From Flavobacterium hiemivividum (GTDB lineage: Bacteria; Bacteroidota; Bacteroidia; Flavobacteriales; Flavobacteriaceae), in contig NZ_SMFO01000006.1 in the NCBI RefSeq assembly GCF_004349145.1, forward strand, positions 62,001 to 126,000: a DNA stretch of 64,000 nucleotides, in the 5' to 3' direction. Under the pieces are notes generated by a model that did no database searches, had not been told where the DNA came from, and saw only the letters and a list, made by a program, of their open reading frames with translations. Shown here piece after piece: positions 1 through 9,342 of the stretch. Within the stretch, counting starts at the first letter, position 1, and the number at the start of each line of letters is the position of its first letter. A program made the translations under genes and the position numbers.

Positions 1-1
1 T

Positions 2-184
2 ACCATTACAAATCCACTACCTGCCGTATCACAGATCAAGAGCAGTCTAGATCAATCTAGCGGAATAGGCTTGGAAAACGTAAAAAAAAGATTAATATTA
101 GGCTACGATCAGCAAGAATATGATCTTAAAATAAGTACTGATAATAACATATTTACCGTCATATTAAAAATAAAAGTAAGTTAA
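2..184 (+). CDS. Sensor histidine kinase, LytS/YehU type, C-terminal end (partial)
   Basis: The reading frame is open from the left edge of the window to a TAA at 182-184 and gives about 60 residues. It contains SGIGLENVKKRL followed by a short beta-rich tail. GIGLxNVxxRL is the G-box of the ATPase domain in LytS/YehU-type (HisKA_7TM/His_kinase) sensor kinases. The LytTR response regulator begins 54 bp downstream on the same strand, the usual kinase-regulator pairing, so this is very probably its cognate kinase. The sensor part lies outside the window, so the signal cannot be guessed. Confidence 0.8.
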   Translation, partial: TITNPLPAVSQIKSSLDQSSGIGLENVKKRLILGYDQQEYDLKISTDNNIFTVILKIKVS

Positions 185-238
185 AGAGTATACCGTTATT
201 TCACATAGATTAGGCTCTCATTTTTTAAATTAATACGT

Positions 239-949
239 ATGAAACTTAAATTTTTAATTATTGACGACGAGCCATTAGCTGTTAATGTCATCAAGAATTA
301 TTTACAACAAATAGAAAACGCTGAAATAGTAGCGACTTTTAATAATGCTATTGATGGATTGAATTTTTTAAATAACAATACTGTTGATGTAATCTTCCTT
401 GATATTAATATGCCTATTTTGGATGGACTAAATTTTATTAAAAGTTTAAAAGAACCACCTCTAATCATCATTACAAGTGCCTACACCGAGTATGCATCTG
501 AGAGTTTTAACCTTGACGTTCTTGATTATTTAGTAAAACCAATAGAGTTCCCAAGGTTCATGAAGGCTTTAAACAAAGTATATAGCCGTTTAGAAAGCAA
601 CAAAGTTGCAGTAGACACTAATAAAAAACGTCCCTTTATTTTCATTAAAATCGATAAGAAAAAAATGAAGAAGATTTTTTTAGACGAAATATTAGTTATC
701 GAATGCCTTAAAGACTATTTAAAAATAAATACCATCAATGGTAAATTTCTTATTCACAGCACCCTATCTGATTTTACAGACCAACTGCCGTCTGGAGAGT
801 TCATAAGAATTCACCGATCGTACACGATTGCCATTAATAAAATTGATACTGTAGAAGGTAACAGCCTTGAAATAGATGGAATGCGCTACACCATTGGAAG
901 ATCGTATCTGGAAGAGGTCAAGGAAACGATTTTAAATTCTTCTCTTTAA
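239..949 (+). CDS. LytTR-family response regulator
   Basis: This is a 236-residue cytoplasmic DNA-binding response regulator. Residues 1-120 form the receiver domain: acidic pair IIDDE near residues 8-11, phospho-acceptor Asp55 in VIFLDINMP, the Thr/Ser pair at 79-80, and Lys100 in LVKP. Residues about 130-232 form a LytTR DNA-binding domain (FIRIHRSYTIAINKI, YTIGRSY). The length is normal for the AlgR/LytR group. It follows the partial kinase at the left edge, probably in one operon, and is followed by a strong terminator. The target genes are unknown; the converging SusC/SusD locus next door is only a candidate by proximity. Confidence 0.93.
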   Translation: MKLKFLIIDDEPLAVNVIKNYLQQIENAEIVATFNNAIDGLNFLNNNTVDVIFLDINMPILDGLNFIKSLKEPPLIIITSAYTEYASESFNLDVLDYLVKPIEFPRFMKALNKVYSRLESNKVAVDTNKKRPFIFIKIDKKKMKKIFLDEILVIECLKDYLKINTINGKFLIHSTLSDFTDQLPSGEFIRIHRSYTIAINKIDTVEGNSLEIDGMRYTIGRSYLEEVKETILNSSL

Positions 950-998
950 TTCTACAAGACGATTCTATTAATTCATTTACTTTATAAATCATCCAAAA

Positions 999-1029
999 AA
1001 AAACAGCAATTAATTGCTGTTTTTTTTTA
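999..1029 (+). terminator. Rho-independent terminator after the response regulator
   Basis: AAACAGCAAT at 1001-1010 pairs with ATTGCTGTTT at 1013-1022, and a run of nine T follows on the plus strand. There is also an A-run before it, so it may stop transcription in both directions. Confidence 0.85.
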
Positions 1030-1057
1030 GCCCCTATGTCTTATTTCCACTTTAGTG

Positions 1058-1173
1058 ATAATTTTCAAACACAAAAACACTTGCAAATTAGAGATGCAAG
1101 TGTTTAAATATTTTAACTCGATCTTCTGAAAATGAGAAGAAGTTTTATGAAACTAATTTCATAAAACTTCTTC
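1058..1173. repeat. Double-hairpin module, copy A
   Basis: Hairpin 1: AAACACTTGCA (1075-1085) pairs perfectly with TGCAAGTGTTT (1095-1105). Hairpin 2: a perfect 17-bp stem, 1136-1152 with 1157-1173, closes a four-base loop CTAA. Both lie between the converging response regulator and susD and could act as bidirectional terminators. The same two-hairpin order recurs in diverged form at 6738-6852, on the other side of the SusC/SusD pair. Confidence 0.75.
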
Positions 1174-1239
1174 AAATTCAATACATAGCAACTTAGAAAA
1201 GCTAGTATGTATTTTTAATAATTATCTATAAAAACTAAC

Positions 1240-3153
1240 TTACTGTTGTTTTGCCCACCACAATGGAGTAAATACAGAATCAGGACCACCTAATTTACCT
1301 AAAGCTTGCTGATATCCACCGGGAATATTACTACCAAAGTTAGAAGGATATTTTAAACGCTGTCCATAAAACTTAATACTGTTAGTCATGTAATTAGCCG
1401 TTGTTAAAGCAGGCATGTCTGTCAACGGCGTTTCAATAGCTGGGTTTTCGAAAAATGGCAAACCAAGTCTTCTATGATCACTCCAAGTTTCTAATGGCAA
1501 CCATGGCGTTTGAGCAATAAACTTCTGAGTTATAATCTTAGTCAAAAGGTCATTTTTCACAGTTCCATTTTTATATATATTATTTACAGGATACTTCATG
1601 TTATAAGTTCCTGTAGCATTAGTATATCCATCTTTAAACGTCATTACTACTGTTGCTGGTGGCTCTGCTGTATGTCCCCAACTAACAGAAGTTCCAACTC
1701 TGCTGTAATCTTGCGAAGCCAAATAAGTACTTAATTGTCCCGAAACACCATTGTAAGCAAAACTAGCAGCAATTCCTTGCTCGTAAGCAGATTGTCCGCT
1801 CATAGGTACACTCCAACCTCTTACTGCTGCTTCAGCAATTAAGAAATAAGATTCCCATGACGCAAAGAAAATTCTTTTATTAGAGCTATTTCTATATTTG
1901 TTGGCTAAACGAGGTAATGTCCCTGTGTAGGCATAAATATTATTTTTAACTCCTTTAGCTCCCCAATTTCCACCAACATAAGCATTCCAACTGTAAGCAG
2001 CGTCAATTTCTTTTACAACTTTATTATCAGCATCTACTAACGTTCTTTTAGTCGTTTTCGCTCCGTTCGTCCAAGATGGGTAGGTATTAAATTCTGGGTT
2101 GTTAAAATCCCCTGGGATTGCATACAAATCGTAAGCTCTTGGATCAATCGTATTGTGCAAACCGTCAAAGAAAAACCCAGCCGAAGGATCATTTGTTAAC
2201 GATGTAAAATGGTTCTCAAATTTAAGCCCCATATAATTTGCAGGCTTAATATATGAAAGTTTATCTGCAGACAACATATTCGCAGAAGGAACTCCACCTA
2301 AACCAATCATTAAGTTGTTTAGGGTTGCTGATATTTCATGATCCCACCACTCTCTTGTCATTACACCAGTATAATCGTTGTAACCTGCAACTTCCTGTAC
2401 CGCGAAGTTATCAGAAGCATCTTTGATGTATACATCAGCTACAGCAGCTTCAAACTCTTGTTTTGCTTTAGCTGCATCTACTTCTGACAAACGCATCGCT
2501 AAACGCATTCTTAGAGAGTTACCATACTTTTTCCATTTTACATAATCGTATCCATAAGCTGGATCTAATTTTTTCAATGAATTGTCTGCATTATCAACGC
2601 TAAGATCTAACGCAGTAGTAGCTTCTGCTAATTCTTGCAACATGTAATAATATACCTCTTTCACATCACTGTATTCTGGATTTGAACCTTGAAATCCATT
2701 CACTGGAATCGGTCCGAAATTATCACTCATTTCGCTCATCATATAGGCGCGCCAAATTCTAGCAACTTGTTTAAGATTTGCAGTATAAGGTCTAGCTTTA
2801 CCAGCTTCCAATTGCTCATCTGCAATTTTAATACCTGCATTAATATTTCTTAACCAAGAAGAAACATAATTATTATAATATTGACTGGTCCAGTCATCAT
2901 TTGAAGAACCTTCAGATAAAGTTCCTACTCGAGTCATTCTTCCTGCATCATCCCAATACAATACAAAAACACGTTCTGCGATGTTTGGGTCTTGCTGTGC
3001 TCCTCCGATAGAACTATTGATAAAATATTCTATTTGTACTTGATCCGCATTTGCTGCAGTCGGGTCTACGTTAACCTCTTCAAAATTGGAACAAGACAGG
3101 GAAGTTGCTAACACGAGTCCCATCAAGCTTATATTTCTTATTATTTTTTTCAT
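1240..3153 (-). CDS. SusD/RagB-like outer-membrane substrate-binding lipoprotein
   Basis: A 637-residue surface lipoprotein. The N-terminus is a lipoprotein signal peptide ending in LATSLSC, with Cys21 as the lipidated residue, followed by NFEEVNVDPTAA, typical of SusD-like proteins. The interior is helix-rich and TPR-like (KQVARIWRAYMMSEMSDNFGPIPV), and the C-terminus carries LETWSDHRRLGLPFF, a conserved SusD-type segment. It probably belongs to the SusD-like family found outside polysaccharide loci. The gene lies 19 bp downstream of the susC-type gene, and the two products should form a lidded import complex. No glycosidase, sulfatase or peptidase is attached, so the substrate is not predictable. 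Confidence 0.93.
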   Translation of the reverse strand: MKKIIRNISLMGLVLATSLSCSNFEEVNVDPTAANADQVQIEYFINSSIGGAQQDPNIAERVFVLYWDDAGRMTRVGTLSEGSSNDDWTSQYYNNYVSSWLRNINAGIKIADEQLEAGKARPYTANLKQVARIWRAYMMSEMSDNFGPIPVNGFQGSNPEYSDVKEVYYYMLQELAEATTALDLSVDNADNSLKKLDPAYGYDYVKWKKYGNSLRMRLAMRLSEVDAAKAKQEFEAAVADVYIKDASDNFAVQEVAGYNDYTGVMTREWWDHEISATLNNLMIGLGGVPSANMLSADKLSYIKPANYMGLKFENHFTSLTNDPSAGFFFDGLHNTIDPRAYDLYAIPGDFNNPEFNTYPSWTNGAKTTKRTLVDADNKVVKEIDAAYSWNAYVGGNWGAKGVKNNIYAYTGTLPRLANKYRNSSNKRIFFASWESYFLIAEAAVRGWSVPMSGQSAYEQGIAASFAYNGVSGQLSTYLASQDYSRVGTSVSWGHTAEPPATVVMTFKDGYTNATGTYNMKYPVNNIYKNGTVKNDLLTKIITQKFIAQTPWLPLETWSDHRRLGLPFFENPAIETPLTDMPALTTANYMTNSIKFYGQRLKYPSNFGSNIPGGYQQALGKLGGPDSVFTPLWWAKQQ

Positions 3154-3172
3154 AACTAATTTGCTTTAAATT

Positions 3173-6100
3173 TTAGAAACTTAATGATACGTTAAAAAAC
3201 ACACTACTTGTTGTAGGTGATGACAAATACTCAAAACCTGTTGCATTTGTACCTGTTGCAAAAACAGACTCTGGATCAATACCGTTTAAGCTGTTTTTTA
3301 TCATCCAAACGTTATTTGCAGACAATCCGATCTTAGCACTTTGAATACCTGTAGCTCCTAACCAGTCTTTTGGCATGGCAAAGTTTACGTTAATATTTCT
3401 CAAACGAATATTAGTTGCATCATATATATTAGCCTCATTAATACCTAAGTTACCTGTTCTAGCAGTTATTGCCTCCCAGTATCTTTGTGCAGAAACTGGT
3501 AAAGTATTTGCTGTAAATCCTCCAGTTCCATTACTAACAACTCCATCTACAATAAGATCATTTCGTTCACCATTAACAACAGTAACGGCAGCATTTCCAG
3601 ATTCTTGTAGTGCATGATTTGATCCTGAAAATATTTCACCACCAAAGCGCGCGTCAATCAAGAAACCAAAGGAAAAGTTTTTATAAGTAAATGTATTAGA
3701 AAAACCTAGCATAGCATCTGGTTGTTGCGAACCTAATTTAAATTTCTCACTTGAGGCGATAGGCAATCCATTACCATCCACAATGATTTTTCCAAAATTA
3801 GGACTTGTCTTATCTTCTACTCTTGAGTATCTAGTTCCCCAAATTTCACCATAACCACCTCTTTCAACTGCCAAAACAGCTAAATTATCAAAACCACCTA
3901 AACGGAATTGTGTTACATCATCTGCTAAACTTTCGATTGTGTTTCTGTTGTGAGAATAGTTTAAACTTGACTCCCAATTGAATCCTTTTGGATTGTGAAT
4001 TACTTTTCCAATAATTGACAGTTCAACACCTTTATTTTGAACATCTCCAGCGTTAACTTTTTTAAAATTGTATCCACTTAATGGATCTAAAGGCAAATCG
4101 ATTAATTGATTAGTAGCGTTAGACTGATACCAAGCAAAATCTAATCCTAAACGATTTTGGAAAAAACGAACTTCTAAACCAAGTTCTTTAGATTTAATTA
4201 ACTCACTTTTTACCTCAGGGTTGAAAAGTGTTTTATTTGATCCTGCAGTAGTATTATTATTTGCATCGTTTCCTATTGAATAATAATTATACAATTGGTA
4301 AGGATTCAAGTCATTACCTACAGTAGCATACGACGCTCTAAGTTTACCAAAACTCAACCAAGCAGGTAACTCAGCACCTTGTTTAGTCAACATATCAGTT
4401 ACTACAAATGAAGCACTTATAGATGGATAAAAGAATGATCTGTTTTCTTCACTTAAAGTAGAAGACCAATCATTACGCCCTGTAAAATCAAGGAAGGCAT
4501 ATCCATCATAATTAATTTGGAAAGTTCCATAGATAGAATTTGTTCTTCTTTCGCTTGAACCTTGTCCTATTGACGGGCTATTTACGCCATTGTTTAATGA
4601 AAACAAGTTGGGAACAACAAGATCTCCAGAACTACCATTAAGGTAATTAGATTTTCTTGCCATTAAATTTCCTCCAAGAGTTGCAGCAGTACCGAATTTA
4701 CCTACAACGTCATCTTTGTTTGCAAGTAACAAGAAACTATAATTTGTTTCAATGAACGAATCTTTTCCAAAACTGTAGCGACCTGTATTATTTCCTGGAC
4801 TACCTGAATACAATTTAGCTTCGTTTGTAGTGTCGTATAAATCGGCTCCCGCTTTAACTTCAGAACTCAACCAATCGTTAACTTGGTATTTTAATGAACC
4901 ATTTAATAAGAAACGATCTCTTGTATCTGTACTTAATCTATTTTTTGCTGACCAATATGGATTTTCAGAGTTTTCGGCAACAAACCATCTCATTTTTCCG
5001 AATTCATCACTAGCATCTCTGTACTCATTAACATCTATTGACGCTGGCATTTGAGCAATAGTACCAAACGCATTATTTACATTACTACCGTTTAAAGGTC
5101 TGTTACCAGCCTCCATATTAATGTACTGCACTTTTACATCGGAAGTCCATTTTTTATTTTCACCAAATTTTGAAACTGCTCTGGTCATCAAATTCAGTCT
5201 TTGTAAAGTTGCTCCAGGAATATTACTATCATCTTTTAGATAGTTAACTGATGAATAAAGTGATGTAGCATCTGAAACTTGTTGTTGAAACGACAAACTA
5301 TAAGTTTGATTGAAACCACCTGTGTAAAAGTTTCCTATATTATCATGAGAACTTAATCTTGTAGTATTACCGTTAAAGTCAACTACTTCTTGTCCAGCAA
5401 TTTTAGGCCCCCAACTTGTACGGGAATCATTTCTAAAAACGCCTTCACTACCTTGACCAAAAGATCTTTGCGTTTCTGGCTCTAAAAACAATCGTTCAAA
5501 TCCTGTTGTTACAGAAAAAGTAATACCTAAACCTTTTCTTGATTTACCGGTTTTTGTAGTAATTAAAATCACACCATTTCCTGCACGTGAACCGTATAAG
5601 GCCGCTGCAGAAGCTCCTTTTAAAACGGTCATTGTTTCAATATCGTCGGGATTTAAATCACCTAAACCGTTACCTAAATCCTGAGAAGGATTAAAGAAGT
5701 CATTATTATCTGCTCCAGTAAAGTTATCCATAGGAACTCCATCCACAACAATAAGCGGCTGATTATCACCTGTAAGCGAACTATTACCTCTTAAAACAAT
5801 TTTTGAAGAACTTGCAGGTCCGTTACTTCCTTTAATAACCTGTAATCCAGAAATTTTTCCAGACAAAGCATTTGCTACATTAGTTTCTCTTGCTTCAGTA
5901 AGACTCTGTCCTTTCAATTCTTGCACAGAATATCCTAAAGATTTACGGTCTCTCTTAATACCAAGTGCCGTTACGACAACTTCATCCAGCTTACTAATAT
6001 CTTCTATAAGTGAAATATTAATAGTACCTCTTCCATTAACTTGAGCTACTTGCGACACAAAACCTATATAAGAAAACTCTAAGGCCGTCTCATTATTAGG

Positions 6101-6295
6101 AACATTTATACTATAATTCCCATCAAAATCTGTAGTAGTCCCATTTGATGTTCCTTTAATAACGATACTTACACCTGGCAGTGCAACTTTCGTAGCCGAA
6201 TCTACAACAACTCCCTTTACAGTTGTTTGTGCATTCATACCATAAGTACATACCATACATAGTACAAACAGCAATCTGATTACTTTTTTTGTCAT
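3173..6295 (-). CDS. SusC/RagA-type TonB-dependent outer-membrane transporter
   Basis: A 1040-residue transporter. A signal peptide (about residues 1-22, cleavage after MNA) is followed by a carboxypeptidase-regulatory-like domain (about 24-110, VKGVVVDSATKVALPGVSIVIKG), a plug domain (about 120-230, including QPLIVVDGVPMDN) and a beta-barrel ending in Phe. This domain order and length are typical of SusC. It imports its ligand with energy from TonB-ExbBD and works with the SusD-like lipoprotein encoded directly after it. It lacks an N-terminal STN signalling domain, unlike the receptor at 17117. The pair is preceded by more than 600 bp of non-coding sequence. Confidence 0.95.
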   Translation of the reverse strand: MTKKVIRLLFVLCMVCTYGMNAQTTVKGVVVDSATKVALPGVSIVIKGTSNGTTTDFDGNYSINVPNNETALEFSYIGFVSQVAQVNGRGTINISLIEDISKLDEVVVTALGIKRDRKSLGYSVQELKGQSLTEARETNVANALSGKISGLQVIKGSNGPASSSKIVLRGNSSLTGDNQPLIVVDGVPMDNFTGADNNDFFNPSQDLGNGLGDLNPDDIETMTVLKGASAAALYGSRAGNGVILITTKTGKSRKGLGITFSVTTGFERLFLEPETQRSFGQGSEGVFRNDSRTSWGPKIAGQEVVDFNGNTTRLSSHDNIGNFYTGGFNQTYSLSFQQQVSDATSLYSSVNYLKDDSNIPGATLQRLNLMTRAVSKFGENKKWTSDVKVQYINMEAGNRPLNGSNVNNAFGTIAQMPASIDVNEYRDASDEFGKMRWFVAENSENPYWSAKNRLSTDTRDRFLLNGSLKYQVNDWLSSEVKAGADLYDTTNEAKLYSGSPGNNTGRYSFGKDSFIETNYSFLLLANKDDVVGKFGTAATLGGNLMARKSNYLNGSSGDLVVPNLFSLNNGVNSPSIGQGSSERRTNSIYGTFQINYDGYAFLDFTGRNDWSSTLSEENRSFFYPSISASFVVTDMLTKQGAELPAWLSFGKLRASYATVGNDLNPYQLYNYYSIGNDANNNTTAGSNKTLFNPEVKSELIKSKELGLEVRFFQNRLGLDFAWYQSNATNQLIDLPLDPLSGYNFKKVNAGDVQNKGVELSIIGKVIHNPKGFNWESSLNYSHNRNTIESLADDVTQFRLGGFDNLAVLAVERGGYGEIWGTRYSRVEDKTSPNFGKIIVDGNGLPIASSEKFKLGSQQPDAMLGFSNTFTYKNFSFGFLIDARFGGEIFSGSNHALQESGNAAVTVVNGERNDLIVDGVVSNGTGGFTANTLPVSAQRYWEAITARTGNLGINEANIYDATNIRLRNINVNFAMPKDWLGATGIQSAKIGLSANNVWMIKNSLNGIDPESVFATGTNATGFEYLSSPTTSSVFFNVSLSF

Positions 6296-6908
6296 AATTT
6301 GTTATTTCTTTGATTAGTTAAGTTAAATTAACAACATTAAACATTATCTGATGAAATATTTTCGACTAACAACAATTTTCAAGATGAGTTGGTTCAAATT
6401 TTGTTAATTATGTTAAAATACCAGCTTCATTCTTAACATAGAATTAACTTAAAAAATCATTTAAAATAGTAGGTAGAAATTTAATTGTAACAAAACATTT
6501 AAATTAAAAAATTACAACGAGCTAGCTCAGAAACAGATCGCATGCGTCATACGTATGAAAGATATTGTCTGAAAACAGAAAAGCAAACGGTTATAAATTC
6601 GTTAGTTAAACTTGAATAACGGAACTACTTTTTTTATTTTACATCTAAAATAAAACCAATTTTAACAGATACTTAAACATAAAATAAAACGGCAAAATGA
6701 CGCTTTATTTTCTTTATATTTCCTGCTGTTTTAGAGCAAATTTCAAACAAAAAAACACTTGCAATTTTTAATCACAAGTGTTTTTTTTTTTTTATTTTTA
6801 ATAACCGACAAACGAAAAGATGGTTTATGAAATGAACTTCATAGAATCCATCCTATTCAATTTGGAATGCTCCGTAAATAAAATTTGTTTAATTTTAAAA
6901 AGTTAAAA
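6296..6908. other. Non-coding upstream region of susC
   Basis: This 613-bp stretch has no convincing gene. It should hold the susC promoter and a long 5' leader, but I found no clear TAnnTTTG box close to the start codon. A perfect 10-bp palindrome, CATACGTATG, lies at 6548-6557. The right part carries the double-hairpin module described separately, which probably ends the transcript of the SIMPL gene. Confidence 0.6.
6738..6852. repeat. Double-hairpin module, copy B
   Basis: Hairpin 1: AAAAAACACTTG (ending 6761) pairs with CAAGTGTTTTTT (from 6775), flanked by long A and T runs, so it is a good bidirectional terminator. Hairpin 2: GATGG and TTTATGAA (6819-6831) pair imperfectly with TTCATA and CCATC (6838-6852). 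Order, spacing and partial sequence (TTTCAAAC, AAACACTTGCAA, TTTATGAAA, ATTCAAT) match copy A at 1058-1173. On the minus strand it lies downstream of the SIMPL gene. Confidence 0.7.
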
Positions 6909-7598
6909 TTATTCTAATATAAAACTCACGCTTACATTTGCAGTTATCGTGATTTCACCTTCAGCCAGCGTCTCTCTTGGAGCCGAGCTGTCTTCCATAG
7001 CCATCGATTTCATTCTTGCATAAATAGGCTGTGGTTGGTAGTTTTGAGAGTTGTCTGATACAGTCATCGCTTTGCCTACTTTTTGCCCCAATACAGACAC
7101 ATAGTCTTCTGCTTTGAGTTTAGCGTCTTTCATCGCTAATTTTCTAGCTTCTGATTGGTGTTGTGCTAATTTTGAAGATTGGAAAACCACATTATCAATT
7201 CTATTGATTCCCTGATTCACTAGTCCTTCCATCAACTCATCGTACTGCGATAAATTTCTCAATAGAATTTCAACGGTTTGCGTCGCATTATAACTCGTTT
7301 TCTTTTTCTCATAGTCATAAACTGGATTCAATGAAACACGCTGGGTTCTATAATCAGCTGGTGCCAAATTCATCTTTTTAATGATTTTAAGAACCGCTTC
7401 CATTTGTTGGTCATTTTGCTTTTTTACGTCCTTAGCATTATTCCCCTTTGTTTCCACAGTCGCTGTAATAGTAGCTTGGTCTGGAACAACTTTTACCTTT
7501 CCTTCTCCTGCAACACTGATTTGCGGAACTTGTTTGATTTCTTGTGCGTATGACATGGTCATCAACATCATCGACAGAGCTATTAGCGCTTTTTTCAT
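6909..7598 (-). CDS. SIMPL-domain (DUF541) periplasmic protein
   Basis: A 229-residue protein with a signal peptide (MKKALIALSMMLMTMSYA, then QEIKQ) and one SIMPL domain over the rest (VAGEGKVKVVPDQATITATVETKG near the start, AEGEITITANVSVSFILE at the end). The family includes BP26 and YggE. Its members are periplasmic or outer-membrane associated and form oligomeric channels or stress-linked assemblies; the exact role is unsettled. The gene lies 53 bp downstream of the rhomboid protease gene on the same strand and may be co-transcribed with it. Confidence 0.9.
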   Translation of the reverse strand: MKKALIALSMMLMTMSYAQEIKQVPQISVAGEGKVKVVPDQATITATVETKGNNAKDVKKQNDQQMEAVLKIIKKMNLAPADYRTQRVSLNPVYDYEKKKTSYNATQTVEILLRNLSQYDELMEGLVNQGINRIDNVVFQSSKLAQHQSEARKLAMKDAKLKAEDYVSVLGQKVGKAMTVSDNSQNYQPQPIYARMKSMAMEDSSAPRETLAEGEITITANVSVSFILE

Positions 7599-7651
7599 TT
7601 TGATTTATTTTAATTAATTTATGAAGTATTTACCTTTCAAAAGTTGTGCCA

Positions 7652-8290
7652 CTATAGTTTTCCCATTTTTGCCATCACAAAAAGAATAATTATTGGAATA
7701 GTAAGTAACACCACCATAAAAGTATGATCAACCACTAAACTTGGATTAGAAATCAGAGTAATCAAATACCCTCCGATAGCGCCTCCAAAATGTGCTGTAT
7801 GTCCAATGTTGTCATTCTTAGCTCTCATTCCGTAGATAGAATACAGTAAATAAAGGATTCCGAAAAGATAAGCTGGCATTGGAATTATAAAAAAGATACC
7901 TAACATCATATCGGGCTGTAATAATATCGCCGAATATAAAACACCCGTAACAGCTCCCGATGCTCCTACTGCTCTATAATTATAATCGTCTTTATGAAAT
8001 AATATGGTCAATAAACTTCCGAAAACTAAACTTCCTAAATAGATAATTACAAATGACAAACTTCCTAAATAACCAATAACTACGGGAGCGAAAAAGTAGA
8101 GCGTGATCATATTGAAAGCTAAATGCGCTATGTCAGCATGAAGAAAACCGGAGGAGATTAGTCGAATTTGCTCACCAGCGCGAACACTTCCCATATGGAA
8201 TTCATATTTTCTAAAAAAAGATAAGTCATTAAAGCCTTTAAAGCTAAACAATGCATTTGCAATAATTATTGCAATTAAAATGGTATTCAT
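7652..8290 (-). CDS. Rhomboid-family intramembrane serine protease
   Basis: A 212-residue protein with six predicted membrane segments. The catalytic Ser111 is in GASGAVTG and His167 in HTAHFGGAIGG, the Ser-His dyad of rhomboids. HLAFNM (56-61) supplies the oxyanion-side helix. It cleaves membrane-protein substrates within or next to the bilayer; substrates are unknown. The size and compact six-helix core fit the basic prokaryotic form without an added domain. A -7 promoter box lies 23 bp before the start codon. The downstream SIMPL gene may share its transcript. Confidence 0.94.
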   Translation of the reverse strand: MNTILIAIIIANALFSFKGFNDLSFFRKYEFHMGSVRAGEQIRLISSGFLHADIAHLAFNMITLYFFAPVVIGYLGSLSFVIIYLGSLVFGSLLTILFHKDDYNYRAVGASGAVTGVLYSAILLQPDMMLGIFFIIPMPAYLFGILYLLYSIYGMRAKNDNIGHTAHFGGAIGGYLITLISNPSLVVDHTFMVVLLTIPIIILFVMAKMGKL

Positions 8291-8312
8291 AAAGTCTGTT
8301 TATTGTTATTTA

Positions 8313-8320
8313 CAAATGTA
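8313..8320 (-). promoter_or_regulatory. Promoter -7 box for the rhomboid gene
   Basis: On the minus strand this reads TACATTTG, matching the Bacteroidota -7 consensus TAnnTTTG, 22 nt before the ATG. No TTG at the usual -33 distance was found. Confidence 0.55.
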
Positions 8321-8381
8321 GTAATTCTCACAGATAAGACTTGTACCACTTCAATATATCTATGCCTATTTGTTTTTGACT

Positions 8382-8389
8382 TATATTTG
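8382..8389 (+). promoter_or_regulatory. Promoter -7 box for the acyltransferase gene
   Basis: TATATTTG matches TAnnTTTG and lies 16 nt before the ATG at 8406. It overlaps the longer possible reading from a TTG at 8370, which argues that the upstream TTG is not the start. Confidence 0.6.
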
Positions 8390-8405
8390 CAAGAAAAAGT
8401 ACCGC

Positions 8406-9275
8406 ATGCAATTTCTAGTTTTTATAATAGCTTATCCTTTTCTTTGGTTCATTTCCATTCTTCCATTTCGCATTTTTTATTGGTTGTCAGATGGTGTCTA
8501 TTTTTTAATTTATTACATTATTGGCTATCGAAAAAAAGTAGTTAGAGCAAACATCGCTTTGGCATTACCTCATCTTAGCGACAAAGAGAGATTGGTAATC
8601 GAGAAAAAATCATACCATCATTTATGTGATATGTTTATGGAGATGATAAAAACCATGACCATATCATCAGAAGAGATGAACAAAAGATTTGTAATCACAA
8701 ATCTCGAATTAATGAAAGAATATGAGCAAAAAGGAAGAAGTATTATGCTTATAGCTTCGCATTATGCAAGCTGGGAGTGGCTTATTACACTTAATCAAAA
8801 AATTAGTTATCAAGGTGTCGCTGTTTATAAAAAGTTAAGTAATAAATATTTTGATAAGCTCATCAGAGACATTCGCTCAAAATACAATACTGAACTGGTT
8901 TCCACAAGCAAAACAATACCCTATATCGCCCGCAATCAAAAAGAAAGCATTCTTTCCATTTATGCTTTAGCGAGCGATCAATCCCCAAAAGCAGATCGAA
9001 TCTTTCATTGGAAATCTTTTATGGGAGTTGAAGTACCAGTGCATACTGGTCCAGAAATGTTGGCAAAAAGATATGATCTTACTGTTGTTTTTGCGAAAGT
9101 AAAAAAAGTAGGAAGAGGTTATTATGAAGCTACTTTGATTCCCCTTAGTGAGGAACCTACTTCTGTTCCCGATTTTGAAATTACCGATGCTTTTATTCAG
9201 GAAGTGGAAAAACAAATCCATGAAGCGCCCGAATATTATTTCTGGACTCATAAAAGATGGAAGCACAGACGCTAA
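8406..9275 (+). CDS. Lysophospholipid acyltransferase, LpxL/HtrB type
   Basis: A 289-residue inner-membrane acyltransferase that should add a secondary acyl chain to lipid A or a related aminolipid. The N-terminus is a hydrophobic anchor (FLVFIIAYPFLWFISILP). ASHYASWEW gives the HX4E catalytic motif of the LpxL/LpxM family. IYALASDQSPKADRIF and the C-terminal PEYYFWTHKRWKHR are also characteristic. I chose ATG 8406, beginning MQFLVF, because the open frame before it starts only with TTG and contains the promoter box. It stands alone, divergent from the rhomboid gene. Confidence 0.92.
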   Translation: MQFLVFIIAYPFLWFISILPFRIFYWLSDGVYFLIYYIIGYRKKVVRANIALALPHLSDKERLVIEKKSYHHLCDMFMEMIKTMTISSEEMNKRFVITNLELMKEYEQKGRSIMLIASHYASWEWLITLNQKISYQGVAVYKKLSNKYFDKLIRDIRSKYNTELVSTSKTIPYIARNQKESILSIYALASDQSPKADRIFHWKSFMGVEVPVHTGPEMLAKRYDLTVVFAKVKKVGRGYYEATLIPLSEEPTSVPDFEITDAFIQEVEKQIHEAPEYYFWTHKRWKHRR

Positions 9276-9318
9276 CAAGCGCGTAATAATTTTAGTTTTT
9301 ATTAACTGTAGGTCTTAA

Positions 9319-9336
9319 TATATTTGATTAATTTTG
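9319..9336 (+). promoter_or_regulatory. Two overlapping -7-like boxes for selO
   Basis: TATATTTG (9319-9326) and TAATTTTG (9329-9336) both match TAnnTTTG, just before ATG 9343. They make a start at the in-frame TTG 9334 unlikely. Confidence 0.45.
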
Positions 9337-9342
9337 ATTCTT

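Noticed and set aside
1240..6295. Polysaccharide utilisation locus
   Set aside because: There is a SusC/SusD pair but no glycoside hydrolase, lyase, sulfatase or HTCS regulator nearby, so a glycan substrate cannot be claimed.
6548..6557. CATACGTATG palindrome as a susC operator
   Set aside because: A single 10-bp palindrome about 250 bp from the gene, with no second copy or adjacent promoter, is too weak to claim a function.
8370..8405. N-terminal extension of the acyltransferase from TTG
   Set aside because: The segment contains the -7 promoter box and adds residues not expected in LpxL proteins.
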